A stretch of DNA of 64,000 bases, from the NCBI GenBank assembly GCA_964534555.1, contig CAZHRK010000004.1, positions 50,655 through 114,654 on the forward strand, read 5' to 3'. The stretch comes from CAZHRK01 sp964534555 (lineage in GTDB: Bacteria; Babelota; Babeliae; Babelales; RVW-14). Below the pieces are notes generated by a model. That model had not been told where the DNA came from and ran no database searches. It saw nothing but the letters and a program-made list of their open reading frames with translations. Of the stretch, positions 55,539 through 64,000 are shown one piece after another. The number at the start of each line of letters is the position of its first letter. The first letter of the stretch is position 1. Made by a program: the position numbers and the translations under genes.

Positions 55539-56750
55539 TTACGCGCGCTCAAGCAGCGCTTCAACAAGCTTTTTTTGTGGTGAAATAGCAGGACTATAGC
55601 GACTATCCCACATTTTGATACCAGAACATGCAAAATCAATCATCGAAAGGACAAGGCGATCTTCTGATGTTCCAAGCGTCATAAGGCGGTCAACCAAAAG
55701 CTCAAAATCATCTTCGCCGGTATAAACCTCACCAGGCGGAAGCGCAGCACCCCCTGTTGGTCGCTTCATATCGGCATCTACAAACTCGGCAATAGGAAAA
55801 CGAATTGATGCAAATGATTCAGCTGCAAAAAAGCGCTCGACATCGGGATATACTTCTGTCTTTAAAGAAGATTCAAACCCTTCTACAAGCGCAGAGATTC
55901 TGCAATTTAAAACAGCTGCAAGATCATAATCGTCTTTGTACAATTCAAATGTCGCAGGATCAATTGCAACGATAGTTAACGAGGTATACCCAAGAAGGAC
56001 TAATCCATACGCCTCAAGAAAAAGCTGCAAACACCCGCCCGAACCAAATGAAATAAGATGCAGCGGTTGTGCCTGACTAAACTTACCAAGCACCTGCTCA
56101 AGCATAATCAGCACAAAGAAGATACGATCATAGTCTGTCTGTTTTTTACAGCTGTTACACCACATTAATGGTGCATTGCATAAAGCATGCTCAGCTTTAA
56201 CCGCAGCAGATACAAATGGCTTATGCGATGAATGCGCAAAGCTCAACCCCTCTGATAATTTTACAATAAACTTGCTGAGGCTGAGTTTTTGTTTTTCACA
56301 AAAAGCGCTGAGCAAAGGAAAATATTCATCATTTGGGACAAGCTCTTCAGACGCTAACTTGAGCGCAAGCTCTCGAACCAACACAGCAGGGAAATAAGGC
56401 CCACCCCTCAAAACACAGGGTGTAAAGACTGGCGATGATGCCGCTGCAGCACTTGGTGATGGCGATTTTTTATGAAATAGCTGCGTACGCGGCGTAACAA
56501 GCACAGAGCATGTGCCTCCATCCGCACCGCACTCTATATCTCTAAAACCGTAAGGCGATGAGTGCCCCCATAGGCAAGGATCACTTTTAATTGATGCGAT
56601 TGTCAGCGGGATGAATGGTGATGGTGAATACCGCTCATAAGCCTCAATAGAAGGCTTTGCACTCGTGGCATCGGCTGCAAGCGCGCTATGGCATGAAAAA
56701 AATAAAATATTAACAAGTAAAAGAATAGACTGAATCTGCATAAACAGCAT
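55539..56750 (-). CDS. Exported protein with a methyltransferase-like core
   Basis: 403 residues; signal peptide at about 5-25 (L-L-L-V-N-I-L-F-F-S-C-H-S-A-L-A). Residues about 240-285 read H-L-I-S-F-G-S-G-G-C-L-Q-L-F-L-E-A-Y-G, then L-T-I-V-A-I-D-P, which looks like motif I and the strand-2 acidic residue of a Rossmann methyltransferase. Two C-x-x-C-like Cys pairs lie near 196-200. A SAM enzyme outside the cytoplasm would need a cofactor source, for example inside a host, so the assignment is tentative. It stands between the two beta-helix pairs. Confidence 0.6.
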   Translation of the reverse strand: MLFMQIQSILLLVNILFFSCHSALAADATSAKPSIEAYERYSPSPFIPLTIASIKSDPCLWGHSSPYGFRDIECGADGGTCSVLVTPRTQLFHKKSPSPSAAAASSPVFTPCVLRGGPYFPAVLVRELALKLASEELVPNDEYFPLLSAFCEKQKLSLSKFIVKLSEGLSFAHSSHKPFVSAAVKAEHALCNAPLMWCNSCKKQTDYDRIFFVLIMLEQVLGKFSQAQPLHLISFGSGGCLQLFLEAYGLVLLGYTSLTIVAIDPATFELYKDDYDLAAVLNCRISALVEGFESSLKTEVYPDVERFFAAESFASIRFPIAEFVDADMKRPTGGAALPPGEVYTGEDDFELLVDRLMTLGTSEDRLVLSMIDFACSGIKMWDSRYSPAISPQKKLVEALLERA

Positions 56751-56813
56751 GCCCTATATAAATTATATCGTATTAATGGGGCAAGCAGTCTATATGATCC
56801 GCCAGAAAAATCA

Positions 56814-56839
56814 AGGAGTGATGGCTTCCCACCACTCCT
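56814..56839 (-). terminator. Terminator after the 56867-58966 gene
   Basis: AGGAGTG (56814-56820) pairs with CACTCCT (56833-56839), followed on the minus strand by TGATTTTTCT. Confidence 0.7.
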
Positions 56840-56866
56840 GAAAATATCTATAGCTCTTAGATAAGA

Positions 56867-58966
56867 TTACTGGGTATTTGCATACAGGCATCGACCCTCG
56901 TAAACATCAAGGAGCGCACCCTCTGCGACATCTAGCGTAACGTCGCCTGAGCTTATGCCGTTACCAAAGGTAATAGCATTTGAGTCAGAAGCGCCACTAC
57001 CAAAAATGCGGCATGATCCTGCTACCACGATAGTTCCTTTTGTCAGGCGCATACCTGTTGATGATGAAACGAGTGAAGCTCCGTTCATGCTGAAAATAGC
57101 ATCATCGTCCTCTAAAATAATCAGATCACGATCTGCTGTTGGCGGATTGTATTTAAATGTTGTACCACCGCTAAGATTGAGCATACCGAAATTTGAGATC
57201 GTCATGCTGCTGCCTGTTGCATGCTCAAAGGTACCTGAACCTCGTAAATCAAAGACCCCATTGACGGTGTATGCAATCGTTGTATTTGAATAAAAAACAT
57301 CAGTATCAAATGCAACGTTTTGCAGGATAATAGATGTGCCTGCTGATTTAGCATACAAGCGATATGATTTAGGATCTCTGATCGTGATATTATCAAGCGT
57401 TAGCTGCGCTCCAGGGTTAAGCACGATTGCTGAATTTTGACCAAACTCAAGCGTTTTACCACCACCATCAAGCAGGACATTACCATTGACATACCACGTT
57501 GTGGTAAGCGTGCCACTCTGTGCTAAATTTAATGTTACATTTGGACCAAACGAGAGCTCTGAGCCCTGTCTAACACGTGATGATGTTGTTGAAAGAGGGA
57601 AGTCCCTTAGCAGGAAGTTTGTAAAACTTACTTTTACACCTGGGTCTGTCATAAAAATCGGCTGCACAGCATCACGCTGGAATTGATAATAAAAACCATC
57701 ACCATCGATTTCAGCATCTTGCGTAACCACGAGACGACGAAGCGTAGAAATAATAAGCTCTCGATCAAGAACAGTGTTTTGCTCGATTAGATAATCACCT
57801 AATATCAAGCTCTCTGCTTTACGCACTGAGCCACCATTAATGAGCATTAAGTTTGTATCTCGATCATAAAACTGAATATTATTTTGATCTCTATAATTTA
57901 ATGTGTCGTACGTTAAAGTATCTGCATCAACCACAAGCTGCGCATCTGCAGTAAAAGTTAAAAATTTATCACCCGTGATTACTTTAACCGGACCATTAAC
58001 ATACCATGTTAGGTTATCAATTGTTGTGTCTTCAGTCAGTCCAATTGTCACACCAAAAAGGCTTACAGTTGCTGTTGCGTCCATGCCTCCGCCGCCGCCA
58101 GGAGGTGGTGGTGGAAGCGGATCTCTAAATGTTGGCGAGCGAACAACTGCTGTCGCCATAAAATTACCTGTCTGAAGACCTTTGATCACCAAATTATTAA
58201 GCTCAAGGCCAACATATGGCTCAAGTAATATTAATCCATTATCACCAATCGTGAGCGTATTATTATTACCAATAATGACTGCATCACCACGCAACGTCCA
58301 AATACCATCAACCGTTACGTTTGAATTCAGAACAATATTACGAGCGTCTTTAAAAATGATTGTTCCTGTCCAGATCGTATCTGCTGTACCTGTTTCCAAA
58401 TCACTGCCATTAAAATCAATAATACCTTCGCCATTGATCTGATACCCTGTGCCGAGCGAAAGCGTGTCATTGAGCAGTAAATTGCTTTTTGTTGTTAAGA
58501 TAATATCTTGGCTAACGTTACCATCAAGCTCGACGGCTAGGGTTGTTGATAGCCCCAAATCATTAAATCTAATAGGATCTGGATTATTAAAAACAGGTCG
58601 ACCATACAGACGATTATCAGCGCCCTCGACATAGAAGCGCGAATAAAAATGTTGAGTCGATGCTGTGCCTGCTCTACCACCGTTAATGAGCCTGATTGAA
58701 AATGTTTCGGTGTTATCAAGCGTTGCAGTAAGCAGAAGATCTTGGCCTGCCTCTCTAAAAACACCGCCTGTAAAATAAATAGGAAACCCACTACATGAGG
58801 CACTATGATCAAGCGATAATGTGCCATCAATAAATGCTGATGAAAAACGCGCTTGATCAAAAACTCCACCATTTATAAATTCCAAGGTTGAATCTTGGCT
58901 ACGAAAAACAGCAGGAAAAGCGTATTGCACTAAAAGTGCTGCTATAAGTATGTATCTTTTCATCAT
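56867..58966 (-). CDS. Exported beta-helix-like protein, pair 2 large member
   Basis: 699 residues, paralogue of the 52055-54154 product and of identical length. Signal peptide (residues 1-19), then repeated strands such as L-E-L-N-N-L-V-I-K-G-L, T-I-W-T-G-T-I-I-F and T-T-W-Y-V-N-G-N-V. It carries a local Pro/Gly insert (P-P-P-P-P-G-G-G-G-G, about residue 290) absent from the other copy. It starts 8 bases after its small partner. Confidence 0.75.
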   Translation of the reverse strand: MMKRYILIAALLVQYAFPAVFRSQDSTLEFINGGVFDQARFSSAFIDGTLSLDHSASCSGFPIYFTGGVFREAGQDLLLTATLDNTETFSIRLINGGRAGTASTQHFYSRFYVEGADNRLYGRPVFNNPDPIRFNDLGLSTTLAVELDGNVSQDIILTTKSNLLLNDTLSLGTGYQINGEGIIDFNGSDLETGTADTIWTGTIIFKDARNIVLNSNVTVDGIWTLRGDAVIIGNNNTLTIGDNGLILLEPYVGLELNNLVIKGLQTGNFMATAVVRSPTFRDPLPPPPPGGGGGMDATATVSLFGVTIGLTEDTTIDNLTWYVNGPVKVITGDKFLTFTADAQLVVDADTLTYDTLNYRDQNNIQFYDRDTNLMLINGGSVRKAESLILGDYLIEQNTVLDRELIISTLRRLVVTQDAEIDGDGFYYQFQRDAVQPIFMTDPGVKVSFTNFLLRDFPLSTTSSRVRQGSELSFGPNVTLNLAQSGTLTTTWYVNGNVLLDGGGKTLEFGQNSAIVLNPGAQLTLDNITIRDPKSYRLYAKSAGTSIILQNVAFDTDVFYSNTTIAYTVNGVFDLRGSGTFEHATGSSMTISNFGMLNLSGGTTFKYNPPTADRDLIILEDDDAIFSMNGASLVSSSTGMRLTKGTIVVAGSCRIFGSGASDSNAITFGNGISSGDVTLDVAEGALLDVYEGRCLYANTQ

Positions 58967-58974
58967 GATAGGCC

Positions 58975-60291
58975 CTAGCGCTGTCTAGTGTAGTTGTAAT
59001 TACGGAGTGTGGTGTTATCAAAAATAATTTTTGATGATGGCAAAATATCAAAACGACCATCGTATGAAACTTCACCACTCGTTTCAAAATTAAGACTTAC
59101 AACCCTAAGATCTTGGTCTGCTGCTGTACCTTTAAAGAGTACATCCCCGTCAATCGCAAATGACGTACCTTCCATGTAGAAGGGCTGATTAAATAAAATG
59201 CGCGAATCTTTAAGTGTGACAAAAGCTTCTGGGTGAACTAAAAATGGTGTTAGATCGATATCATTTGGTGTGAAAAGTCTAAACCCTGTTGTTGTAAAAT
59301 TAAGCGTAAGATTAGGGCCGACTGTTAATGTTGATGTTTTAGGAACAATCAGCGAATCGTAAAAATCAACCTGCGTCGTGCGCTTAACAAAACCAACCAA
59401 ATTAGATACACCAGCTACCACAATTTGAACACCTGTACATGTCATGGTTGTTTCTTGTTCAAGCGTTGTACTGTCATTAAGGTAAAGCGTCGAGTTATCA
59501 AAATAAAAGAAATGACTTGCCGAAACAGGAACTGAAATACCGTCTGTAACAGACGCTGATGAATAAAGAGGTGGAATCCTTGTATAAATATCAGCAAAAA
59601 ATGGACCCGAACCGTATGGATCATCAGGAAGCTGAGCATCAAAATTTCCACGTAAACGAGGCCCTACTACGTCAGAGACACCTATATCACTCATATCACA
59701 TAAGTTTTTTACAATCGCGTTACTGATAAATAAAAAGCTTGTGATAGGGTTATCAACCATAAAAATACCACGGCGTGAAACAAGATCTGCTTGGTCAAAA
59801 ACAAGTGAGTTACCAAGAAAATTAAGATAGTTAAACCGTGCAGTAAATTTAATCGGGCTCCAGACGTACACATCATTAAGAAAATTCATTGATAAATAAT
59901 CGTCTGGATCAGCGGGTGAAAATGTTATTGTTGCTGCTTCGAGCGTACTTGTTGAGGTATATGATGTTGGATTATCCGCGCCACCAAGGGTGATAAACTT
60001 GCTCCCCGCAAGCGTAAGCGGCTTTTCAAGGTAAATGTGTGCGCCAGGCCAAATAGTGACATCACCTTGCACAGGGTTTGTAATACCGATTGTCACCGTT
60101 GCATTTGGGTCAACTGCAAGCCCTTTAGTAAAGTGGATCATCCCTCGAGCGTAATCACCATCTTGTAAAAAATGCCGTGTTGTAACAATTGAAGGTGTAA
60201 CGGTAGCATCTATTGATCCGATTGTATCAAGAGCATGCACCCACAAGCAGTAAGACATACTTACTGAAATAAACGCCAGAAGCCATCTCAT
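58975..60291 (-). CDS. Exported beta-helix-like protein, pair 2 small member
   Basis: 438 residues from the ATG at 60291, which gives a clean signal peptide (M-R-W-L-L-A-F-I-S-V-S-M-S-Y) after TTAGGT; the longer frame adds 14 residues. Distant paralogue of the 54151-55392 product. Strand patterns such as V-F-D-Q-A-D-L-V-S-R-R-G-I-F-M-V and I-I-F-D-N-T-T-L-R-N-Y support a beta-helix. First gene of pair 2. Confidence 0.72.
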   Translation of the reverse strand: MRWLLAFISVSMSYCLWVHALDTIGSIDATVTPSIVTTRHFLQDGDYARGMIHFTKGLAVDPNATVTIGITNPVQGDVTIWPGAHIYLEKPLTLAGSKFITLGGADNPTSYTSTSTLEAATITFSPADPDDYLSMNFLNDVYVWSPIKFTARFNYLNFLGNSLVFDQADLVSRRGIFMVDNPITSFLFISNAIVKNLCDMSDIGVSDVVGPRLRGNFDAQLPDDPYGSGPFFADIYTRIPPLYSSASVTDGISVPVSASHFFYFDNSTLYLNDSTTLEQETTMTCTGVQIVVAGVSNLVGFVKRTTQVDFYDSLIVPKTSTLTVGPNLTLNFTTTGFRLFTPNDIDLTPFLVHPEAFVTLKDSRILFNQPFYMEGTSFAIDGDVLFKGTAADQDLRVVSLNFETSGEVSYDGRFDILPSSKIIFDNTTLRNYNYTRQR

Positions 60292-60426
60292 ACCTAAATA
60301 CCTCTGAGTAATACAAAAACTGCGGCTGAACATACCATATAAAAATCAGCTTTTAGGTATACGAAAAATGGCTCAGAAAAAACAACAAAGAAGGATTTTA
60401 CACCTGCTCGTGCTGATGAACATAAA

Positions 60427-60456
60427 AAAGGCCCAGCTTGATTCAGCTGGGCCTTT
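60427..60456 (-). terminator. Terminator after the ATAD3-like gene
   Basis: AAAGGCCCAGCT / AGCTGGGCCTTT, a 12-bp perfect stem with a 6-base loop, followed on the minus strand by TTTTTATG. Confidence 0.88.
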
Positions 60457-60475
60457 GAAAAACTCTACAGATTTT

Positions 60476-62071
60476 CTATGATTGCACTCTGTTCTTACGT
60501 TGCAACTCAAGTGATTTATTGTCATCATCAACCATTGAACGCTTAATCTCATACGCGGACACAACAAGATCACGAGTAATCAGACAATCTTTTGCACGAT
60601 AACCTCTTCCACGAATATCAAGCACAAGCTGTTCAAGTGCACGGCCAGAGAAGCCAGCAGTCTTTGATGCAAGATCACGTAAAAGCTGATCATCAACATT
60701 TGGCGCGAGCTGAAGTTTATAAACAACTTCATCATCACCATGCGTAACCACGCGCTGATCATCATAAATGTAAGTTTCAAACTTTTTATGCAGAATTTTA
60801 TAACGATCATTAACCGATGGTAAATTGAATGGAACTTTATGTGAAATACGGCTCATAAGCGCAGCATCAAGCTCGTCCTTAAAGTTTGTTGCAAAAACCA
60901 AAAGGAACTTTTTGGATGGCGCACCGGTACGTGATAACAGCGCGTTAACAACCTCACGCTCCTGAGTTGAAAGCTGCTGTCTATCTCTAAAGCAAGCATC
61001 AGCCTCGTCTATAAAAATCAATGTGCCTTTGCTGTTATTCTCTGCCCAGTTAAGTACATTATGGAGTTCAGTTATTCCCTCTCCACGCTTAAATTGGCTA
61101 AAATCAGCTCCCGACATAATTGCAAAATCAAGGCCTGATGTTTTTGCAAGACGCTCTGCAAATGCAGTTTTACCTGTTCCAGGAGGGCCATAAAAAAGAA
61201 TATTTGAATACTCAAGACCCAATTTATTTGCTTGCGTTACTTCACCAACAAGCTCAGACAAGTAAGCTTCTTGATCAGGCGAAATAACAATATCACTCAT
61301 CGAAATCTCAGGCTCTTCTGTATCTTTGATAAAACTCATCACACTTTCTTGCGCTAGCTGAAGAAAAGTCTTACGTGAGGTTTTTTGCACAAGTGTAGGC
61401 TTGCCCAGCTTACTTTCATAATATGATGCAGCAAGCTTAGTCGTGTAGTAACCACCAGCAGCGAGTGTTGTTCCACCGCCAATAAGCAAAAGAGCTCTAT
61501 TGGTAAACTCTGGCTCTTTAAGTCTATCCATTAATGTGCCAAGCCATAATCTGCTTTGCTGACCGTTTTCTCTAATACGCGCCTGCTCAGCAGGCAATGC
61601 AGCCTGTGATTTCATATATTCAGTTCCTGCTGCAACTGCACCTTGCAATGAATCTGTCATACTCTTCTGTGCTGCACTTAACGCCTCTTGCGCGCGCTCT
61701 ACTCGTGCCCTGCATGCAATAAGATTTCCAGACAGACGCCCGAGCTCTCTTTTATCATACTCAGTTAGTCGCCCTCCAGCAGCCTGATGCTGCTGAACAA
61801 TACCATTAAAATGATCATAGGCTGCCTGAGCAGTGCCAAGCTCTTCTTGAGCGCGACGATGATTTGCTTCAAGGCGTTCGTTTACAGCTTGCACTGTCGA
61901 GACAACTGCATTAGCAGTTACTTCTAATGTTTTACCCGCAACAACGGCAGCACCCTCAACAACGCGGCCAAGTCCATTCAGCAGTCCACCTACAGCAGCG
62001 GGAAAAAGTGATGCGCTCAATGTCATAAAAAAAACGAATAATCTTAAATATATCTTTTGTATCTGTTTCAT
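60476..62071 (-). CDS. ATAD3-like AAA+ ATPase with signal peptide
   Basis: 531 residues. N-terminal signal or anchor (residues 7-25), an Ala/Gln-rich coiled coil (about 60-180), a second membrane helix (about 192-212), then an AAA+ module: Walker A GPPGTGKT (295-302), Walker B L-I-F-I-D-E-A-D-A (351-359), sensor 1 N396, arginine finger R408, sensor 2 G-F-S-G-R (473-477). The layout and the segment just after the helix (ESKLGKPTLVQKTSR, 219-233), plus Y-G-P-P-G-T-G-K-T-A-F-A-E-R-L-A-K-T-S-G-L-D and the following A-I-M-S-G, closely match the metazoan/plant mitochondrial inner-membrane protein ATAD3 as I recall it. Role here unknown. It is cotranscribed with the upstream exported protein (35-base gap). 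Confidence 0.88.
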   Translation of the reverse strand: MKQIQKIYLRLFVFFMTLSASLFPAAVGGLLNGLGRVVEGAAVVAGKTLEVTANAVVSTVQAVNERLEANHRRAQEELGTAQAAYDHFNGIVQQHQAAGGRLTEYDKRELGRLSGNLIACRARVERAQEALSAAQKSMTDSLQGAVAAGTEYMKSQAALPAEQARIRENGQQSRLWLGTLMDRLKEPEFTNRALLLIGGGTTLAAGGYYTTKLAASYYESKLGKPTLVQKTSRKTFLQLAQESVMSFIKDTEEPEISMSDIVISPDQEAYLSELVGEVTQANKLGLEYSNILFYGPPGTGKTAFAERLAKTSGLDFAIMSGADFSQFKRGEGITELHNVLNWAENNSKGTLIFIDEADACFRDRQQLSTQEREVVNALLSRTGAPSKKFLLVFATNFKDELDAALMSRISHKVPFNLPSVNDRYKILHKKFETYIYDDQRVVTHGDDEVVYKLQLAPNVDDQLLRDLASKTAGFSGRALEQLVLDIRGRGYRAKDCLITRDLVVSAYEIKRSMVDDDNKSLELQRKNRVQS

Positions 62072-62106
62072 ACGTCAAGCCTCTGGTGTGTATTAAATAT
62101 TAGCAA

Positions 62107-63462
62107 TCAAAAACCTAAGTAGTTAAAAAGCATACTTACAACTTTGCAAGTAATAGGAATATTCTGCATTGAAATGAGTGAAAGCGTTGTTACAAACATA
62201 ACATTATTTTTAGTAATCATTTGCTGTTCAAGGTCAGGACTCAAATAACGAGTTATAAAAAGTTGCAGATCTTTTTCTGCTTTAGCAGCAACAGCTGCAT
62301 CAGGTGATACAAGCGCATCATAAATGGTAAAAAACTCAATTTTATGAGCATCTATTGTTGTAACAAAATTCTCAGCAATTTGATTATTCAAATTAATCAT
62401 ATAAACAAACAATGACAAAACTCTGCGCACAAGATGCATTTGATAAGACGAAAGCAATGGATACGAGGTACCTGTTAATCCCCTCAGAAAGTCACCAAAA
62501 GACTCAGAGCTCTCTTCAAGAAATATTTGGTTTGGAATTGGCAGAATATTTGTCAGCGTAACTAGGCCAAATAAATGACGTAAATTAATATGGACATCAA
62601 AATTTAAATGTACAGGATCACTGCTTTGATGACTTGGATCGCCGTATGATTTCATGATGCTTTTTACAATATCTTTCCCTGCAAGTAACGTGGAGTATGT
62701 CAGATACGCCATTATCTCGCTTGTGATATTTCGTTGTGAAAAACTGTGCGTTGAAGACTGGATAGCAATAACACCCTCAACCGCAGCAATATAAATAAGC
62801 ATCTTCATGATATCAGGAGATGTTATATCAAGAAGGTTTTGATCTTTAAGGACAACCTTACGCAGCGTCACAAGAAATCGAGAATACTCACGAGAAAGAT
62901 CTGAGGGATCTGAAACTTGCACGAGTCGTTTAACTGCTGTAACAACTTGCTCACGCTGATCTCTCATCGATTGAATACATGACTTAATTGCACGATTATA
63001 GGTGTACGAAATAAATAAACGATCGAGATAATAATGAGCAGCGTACAAGCTCAGTGTTAAAAGATCGCAACCGTCAATATCAAAACGAAGCCTTGAGCCA
63101 ACAATATAACGCTGCTGAAACGACTGCGCACCCTGGCCTGCTTGTTGTCCAACCTGAGTTAGATCATCAAGAATTTCTTCATCATTAATGATGGTAGCAA
63201 AAGGAAGAGAGACAAGAGGTTTTGTAAGAAGAGATCCAGGTCGAATTGTTGTATGCGAGAATGCATCATCTATTCGATTCTCAAAAAATGTCACAGCCCT
63301 TTCACCAAGATTAGTCAAAAGCCATTGTTCAAGAACAACGACAAGTGGCTCAGGAGCACCCTGTGGCTGTACTGCTTGTTGAGGCTGTGCTGCAGCAAGA
63401 AAACTATATGACACACTACTAAAAAAGATTGATAAACAAGTAACAAGTCGTAAAAAAACCAT
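62107..63462 (-). CDS. Exported protein preceding the ATAD3-like ATPase
   Basis: 451 residues from the ATG at 63462, chosen because a signal peptide starts there (M-V-F-L-R-L-V-T-C-L-S-I-F-F-S-S-V, cleavage after L-A-A-A); the longer frame adds 60 unrelated residues. The mature protein begins with a Gln/Pro-rich stretch and continues as a helical domain. No family recognised. As the first gene of a two-gene unit it is a candidate partner or substrate of the ATPase. Confidence 0.65.
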   Translation of the reverse strand: MVFLRLVTCLSIFFSSVSYSFLAAAQPQQAVQPQGAPEPLVVVLEQWLLTNLGERAVTFFENRIDDAFSHTTIRPGSLLTKPLVSLPFATIINDEEILDDLTQVGQQAGQGAQSFQQRYIVGSRLRFDIDGCDLLTLSLYAAHYYLDRLFISYTYNRAIKSCIQSMRDQREQVVTAVKRLVQVSDPSDLSREYSRFLVTLRKVVLKDQNLLDITSPDIMKMLIYIAAVEGVIAIQSSTHSFSQRNITSEIMAYLTYSTLLAGKDIVKSIMKSYGDPSHQSSDPVHLNFDVHINLRHLFGLVTLTNILPIPNQIFLEESSESFGDFLRGLTGTSYPLLSSYQMHLVRRVLSLFVYMINLNNQIAENFVTTIDAHKIEFFTIYDALVSPDAAVAAKAEKDLQLFITRYLSPDLEQQMITKNNVMFVTTLSLISMQNIPITCKVVSMLFNYLGF

Positions 63463-63707
63463 ACGGAACAATCCTCTAGAGCAGGTAAAACAAAGTCGTG
63501 GCTCGGAGTATATCGATGAATAAAATAAAGACAAGCACGTATCGCTTGATGAAATAGCGAAATCAATACCGCATGAGAGCTGTAAGCATAAAAACACATA
63601 GACGGGTGCACGTACTTGCGCTGGTGAGTAAAAAGCACACATCGTGAGTGCGCTATGATTGTTATCTGGATATCTTTGCTATAAAAATTAATTTTATACG
63701 CATAAAA

Positions 63708-63734
63708 AAAGACCGGCTAAATTAGCCGGTCTTT
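63708..63734 (-). terminator. Terminator after tRNA-Ala
   Basis: AAAGACCGGCT / AGCCGGTCTTT around an AT-rich loop, followed on the minus strand by TTTTTATG. It closes the tRNA unit 6 bases after the tRNA-Ala CCA end. Confidence 0.88.
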
Positions 63735-63739
63735 AAAAC

Positions 63740-63815
63740 TGGTGGAGGCATGCGGATTCGAACCGCAGACCTTCTGCGTGCAAGGCAGACGCTCTACCAA
63801 CTGAGCTATGCCCCC
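63740..63815 (-). tRNA. tRNA-Ala (TGC)
   Basis: Minus-strand cloverleaf of 76 bases with encoded CCA. Acceptor GGGGGCA pairs with TGCCTCC (one G-T pair); D-loop AGCTCAGTTGGT; anticodon loop C-T-TGC-A-C; T-loop GGTTCGAATCC. It follows tRNA-Ile by 42 bases. Confidence 0.96.
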
Positions 63816-63857
63816 AGAATCTTCTGAATGAAATACGTTGTAACTACAGCGCCCAAA

Positions 63858-63934
63858 TGGTGGGCCTAAGTCGACTCGAACGACTGACCTCCCCGTTATC
63901 AGCGGGGTGCTCTAACCAACTGAGCTATAGGCCC
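63858..63934 (-). tRNA. tRNA-Ile (GAT)
   Basis: Minus-strand cloverleaf of 77 bases with encoded CCA. Acceptor GGGCCTA / TAGGCCC is perfect; D-loop AGCTCAGTTGGTTAG; anticodon loop C-T-GAT-A-A; T-loop GTTCGAGTC. Ile-Ala in this order is typical of a 16S-23S spacer; a 16S gene could lie just outside the window on the right. Confidence 0.96.
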
Positions 63935-64000
63935 TAAAAATTAACCCTGATGATATGAATCTTTATATATTTTTTTACACACCTAAAAACATAACGTTTT

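Noticed and set aside
36417..63462. Prophage or genomic island integrated next to the tRNA genes
   Set aside because: No integrase, phage structural genes, transposase or duplicated tRNA end was found; the Xer protein at 15.7 kb is of the chromosomal type.

Overview
The window looks like a chromosomal segment from a small-genome, host-associated bacterium, most likely Candidatus Dependentiae (TM6/Babeliae). This is inference from gene content, because no rRNA gene is visible. The reasons are a sparse set of conserved housekeeping genes, an archaeal/eukaryote-type prolyl-tRNA synthetase, and a large share of genes encoding exported proteins of unknown function. The exported set includes ankyrin, IQ-motif and solenoid proteins and an AAA ATPase strikingly like the mitochondrial protein ATAD3. 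Background composition is AT-rich. No phage, insertion sequence or CRISPR array was seen.

Layout. 0-4.8 kb: a 36-residue-repeat solenoid gene (5' end probably cut by the window edge) and three exported proteins, plus a possible 34-residue membrane peptide gene boxed by two terminators. 4.8-7.2 kb: three overlapping pseudopilin-like genes followed by an apolipoprotein N-acyltransferase homologue. 7.3-10.4 kb: rplI, dnaB, a non-coding block that may hold a structured RNA, and ruvC. 10.4-13.2 kb: a methyltransferase, an exported protein and a 1-kb non-coding region rich in hairpins. 13.2-18.1 kb (minus): recF, dnaN, xerC/D-type recombinase, proS. 18.2-24.6 kb: exported protein, gmk, EamA transporter, LptF/LptG-type permease, YmdB-type phosphodiesterase, RNase Y, zapA and a coiled-coil protein. 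24.7-28.8 kb (minus): ppiD-like chaperone, recA, infC, rpmI, rplT read as one unit. 29.2-31.7 kb (minus): an exported protein, a CarD-type regulator and miaA, whose start appears to be a non-canonical AUA. 32.1-36.4 kb: a flippase-like membrane protein, an unusual G-free and C-rich spacer, and dnaK.

36.4-63.5 kb is almost entirely accessory and exported: an ankyrin protein, a 565-residue protein, a 1817-residue coiled-coil/IQ-motif protein, a repeat mosaic, three tandem family-2 glycosyltransferases that carry signal peptides, two fibre-like repeat proteins (one containing a 100-N assembly gap inside a 291-bp tandem repeat), two paralogous pairs of beta-helix-like proteins, an exported protein with a methyltransferase-like core, and the ATAD3-like ATPase with an exported partner. 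The right end carries tRNA-Ile(GAT) and tRNA-Ala(TGC), the pair usually found in the 16S-23S spacer, here ended by a terminator with no 23S gene following.

How it fits together: the housekeeping operons cover replication, recombination, translation, division and RNA decay. The lipoprotein acylation, Lpt-type permease and pseudopilin genes point to a Gram-negative envelope. The dense exported set (fibres, beta-helices, solenoids, coiled coils) is best read as surface or host-interaction proteins, but no specific role is shown by sequence alone.
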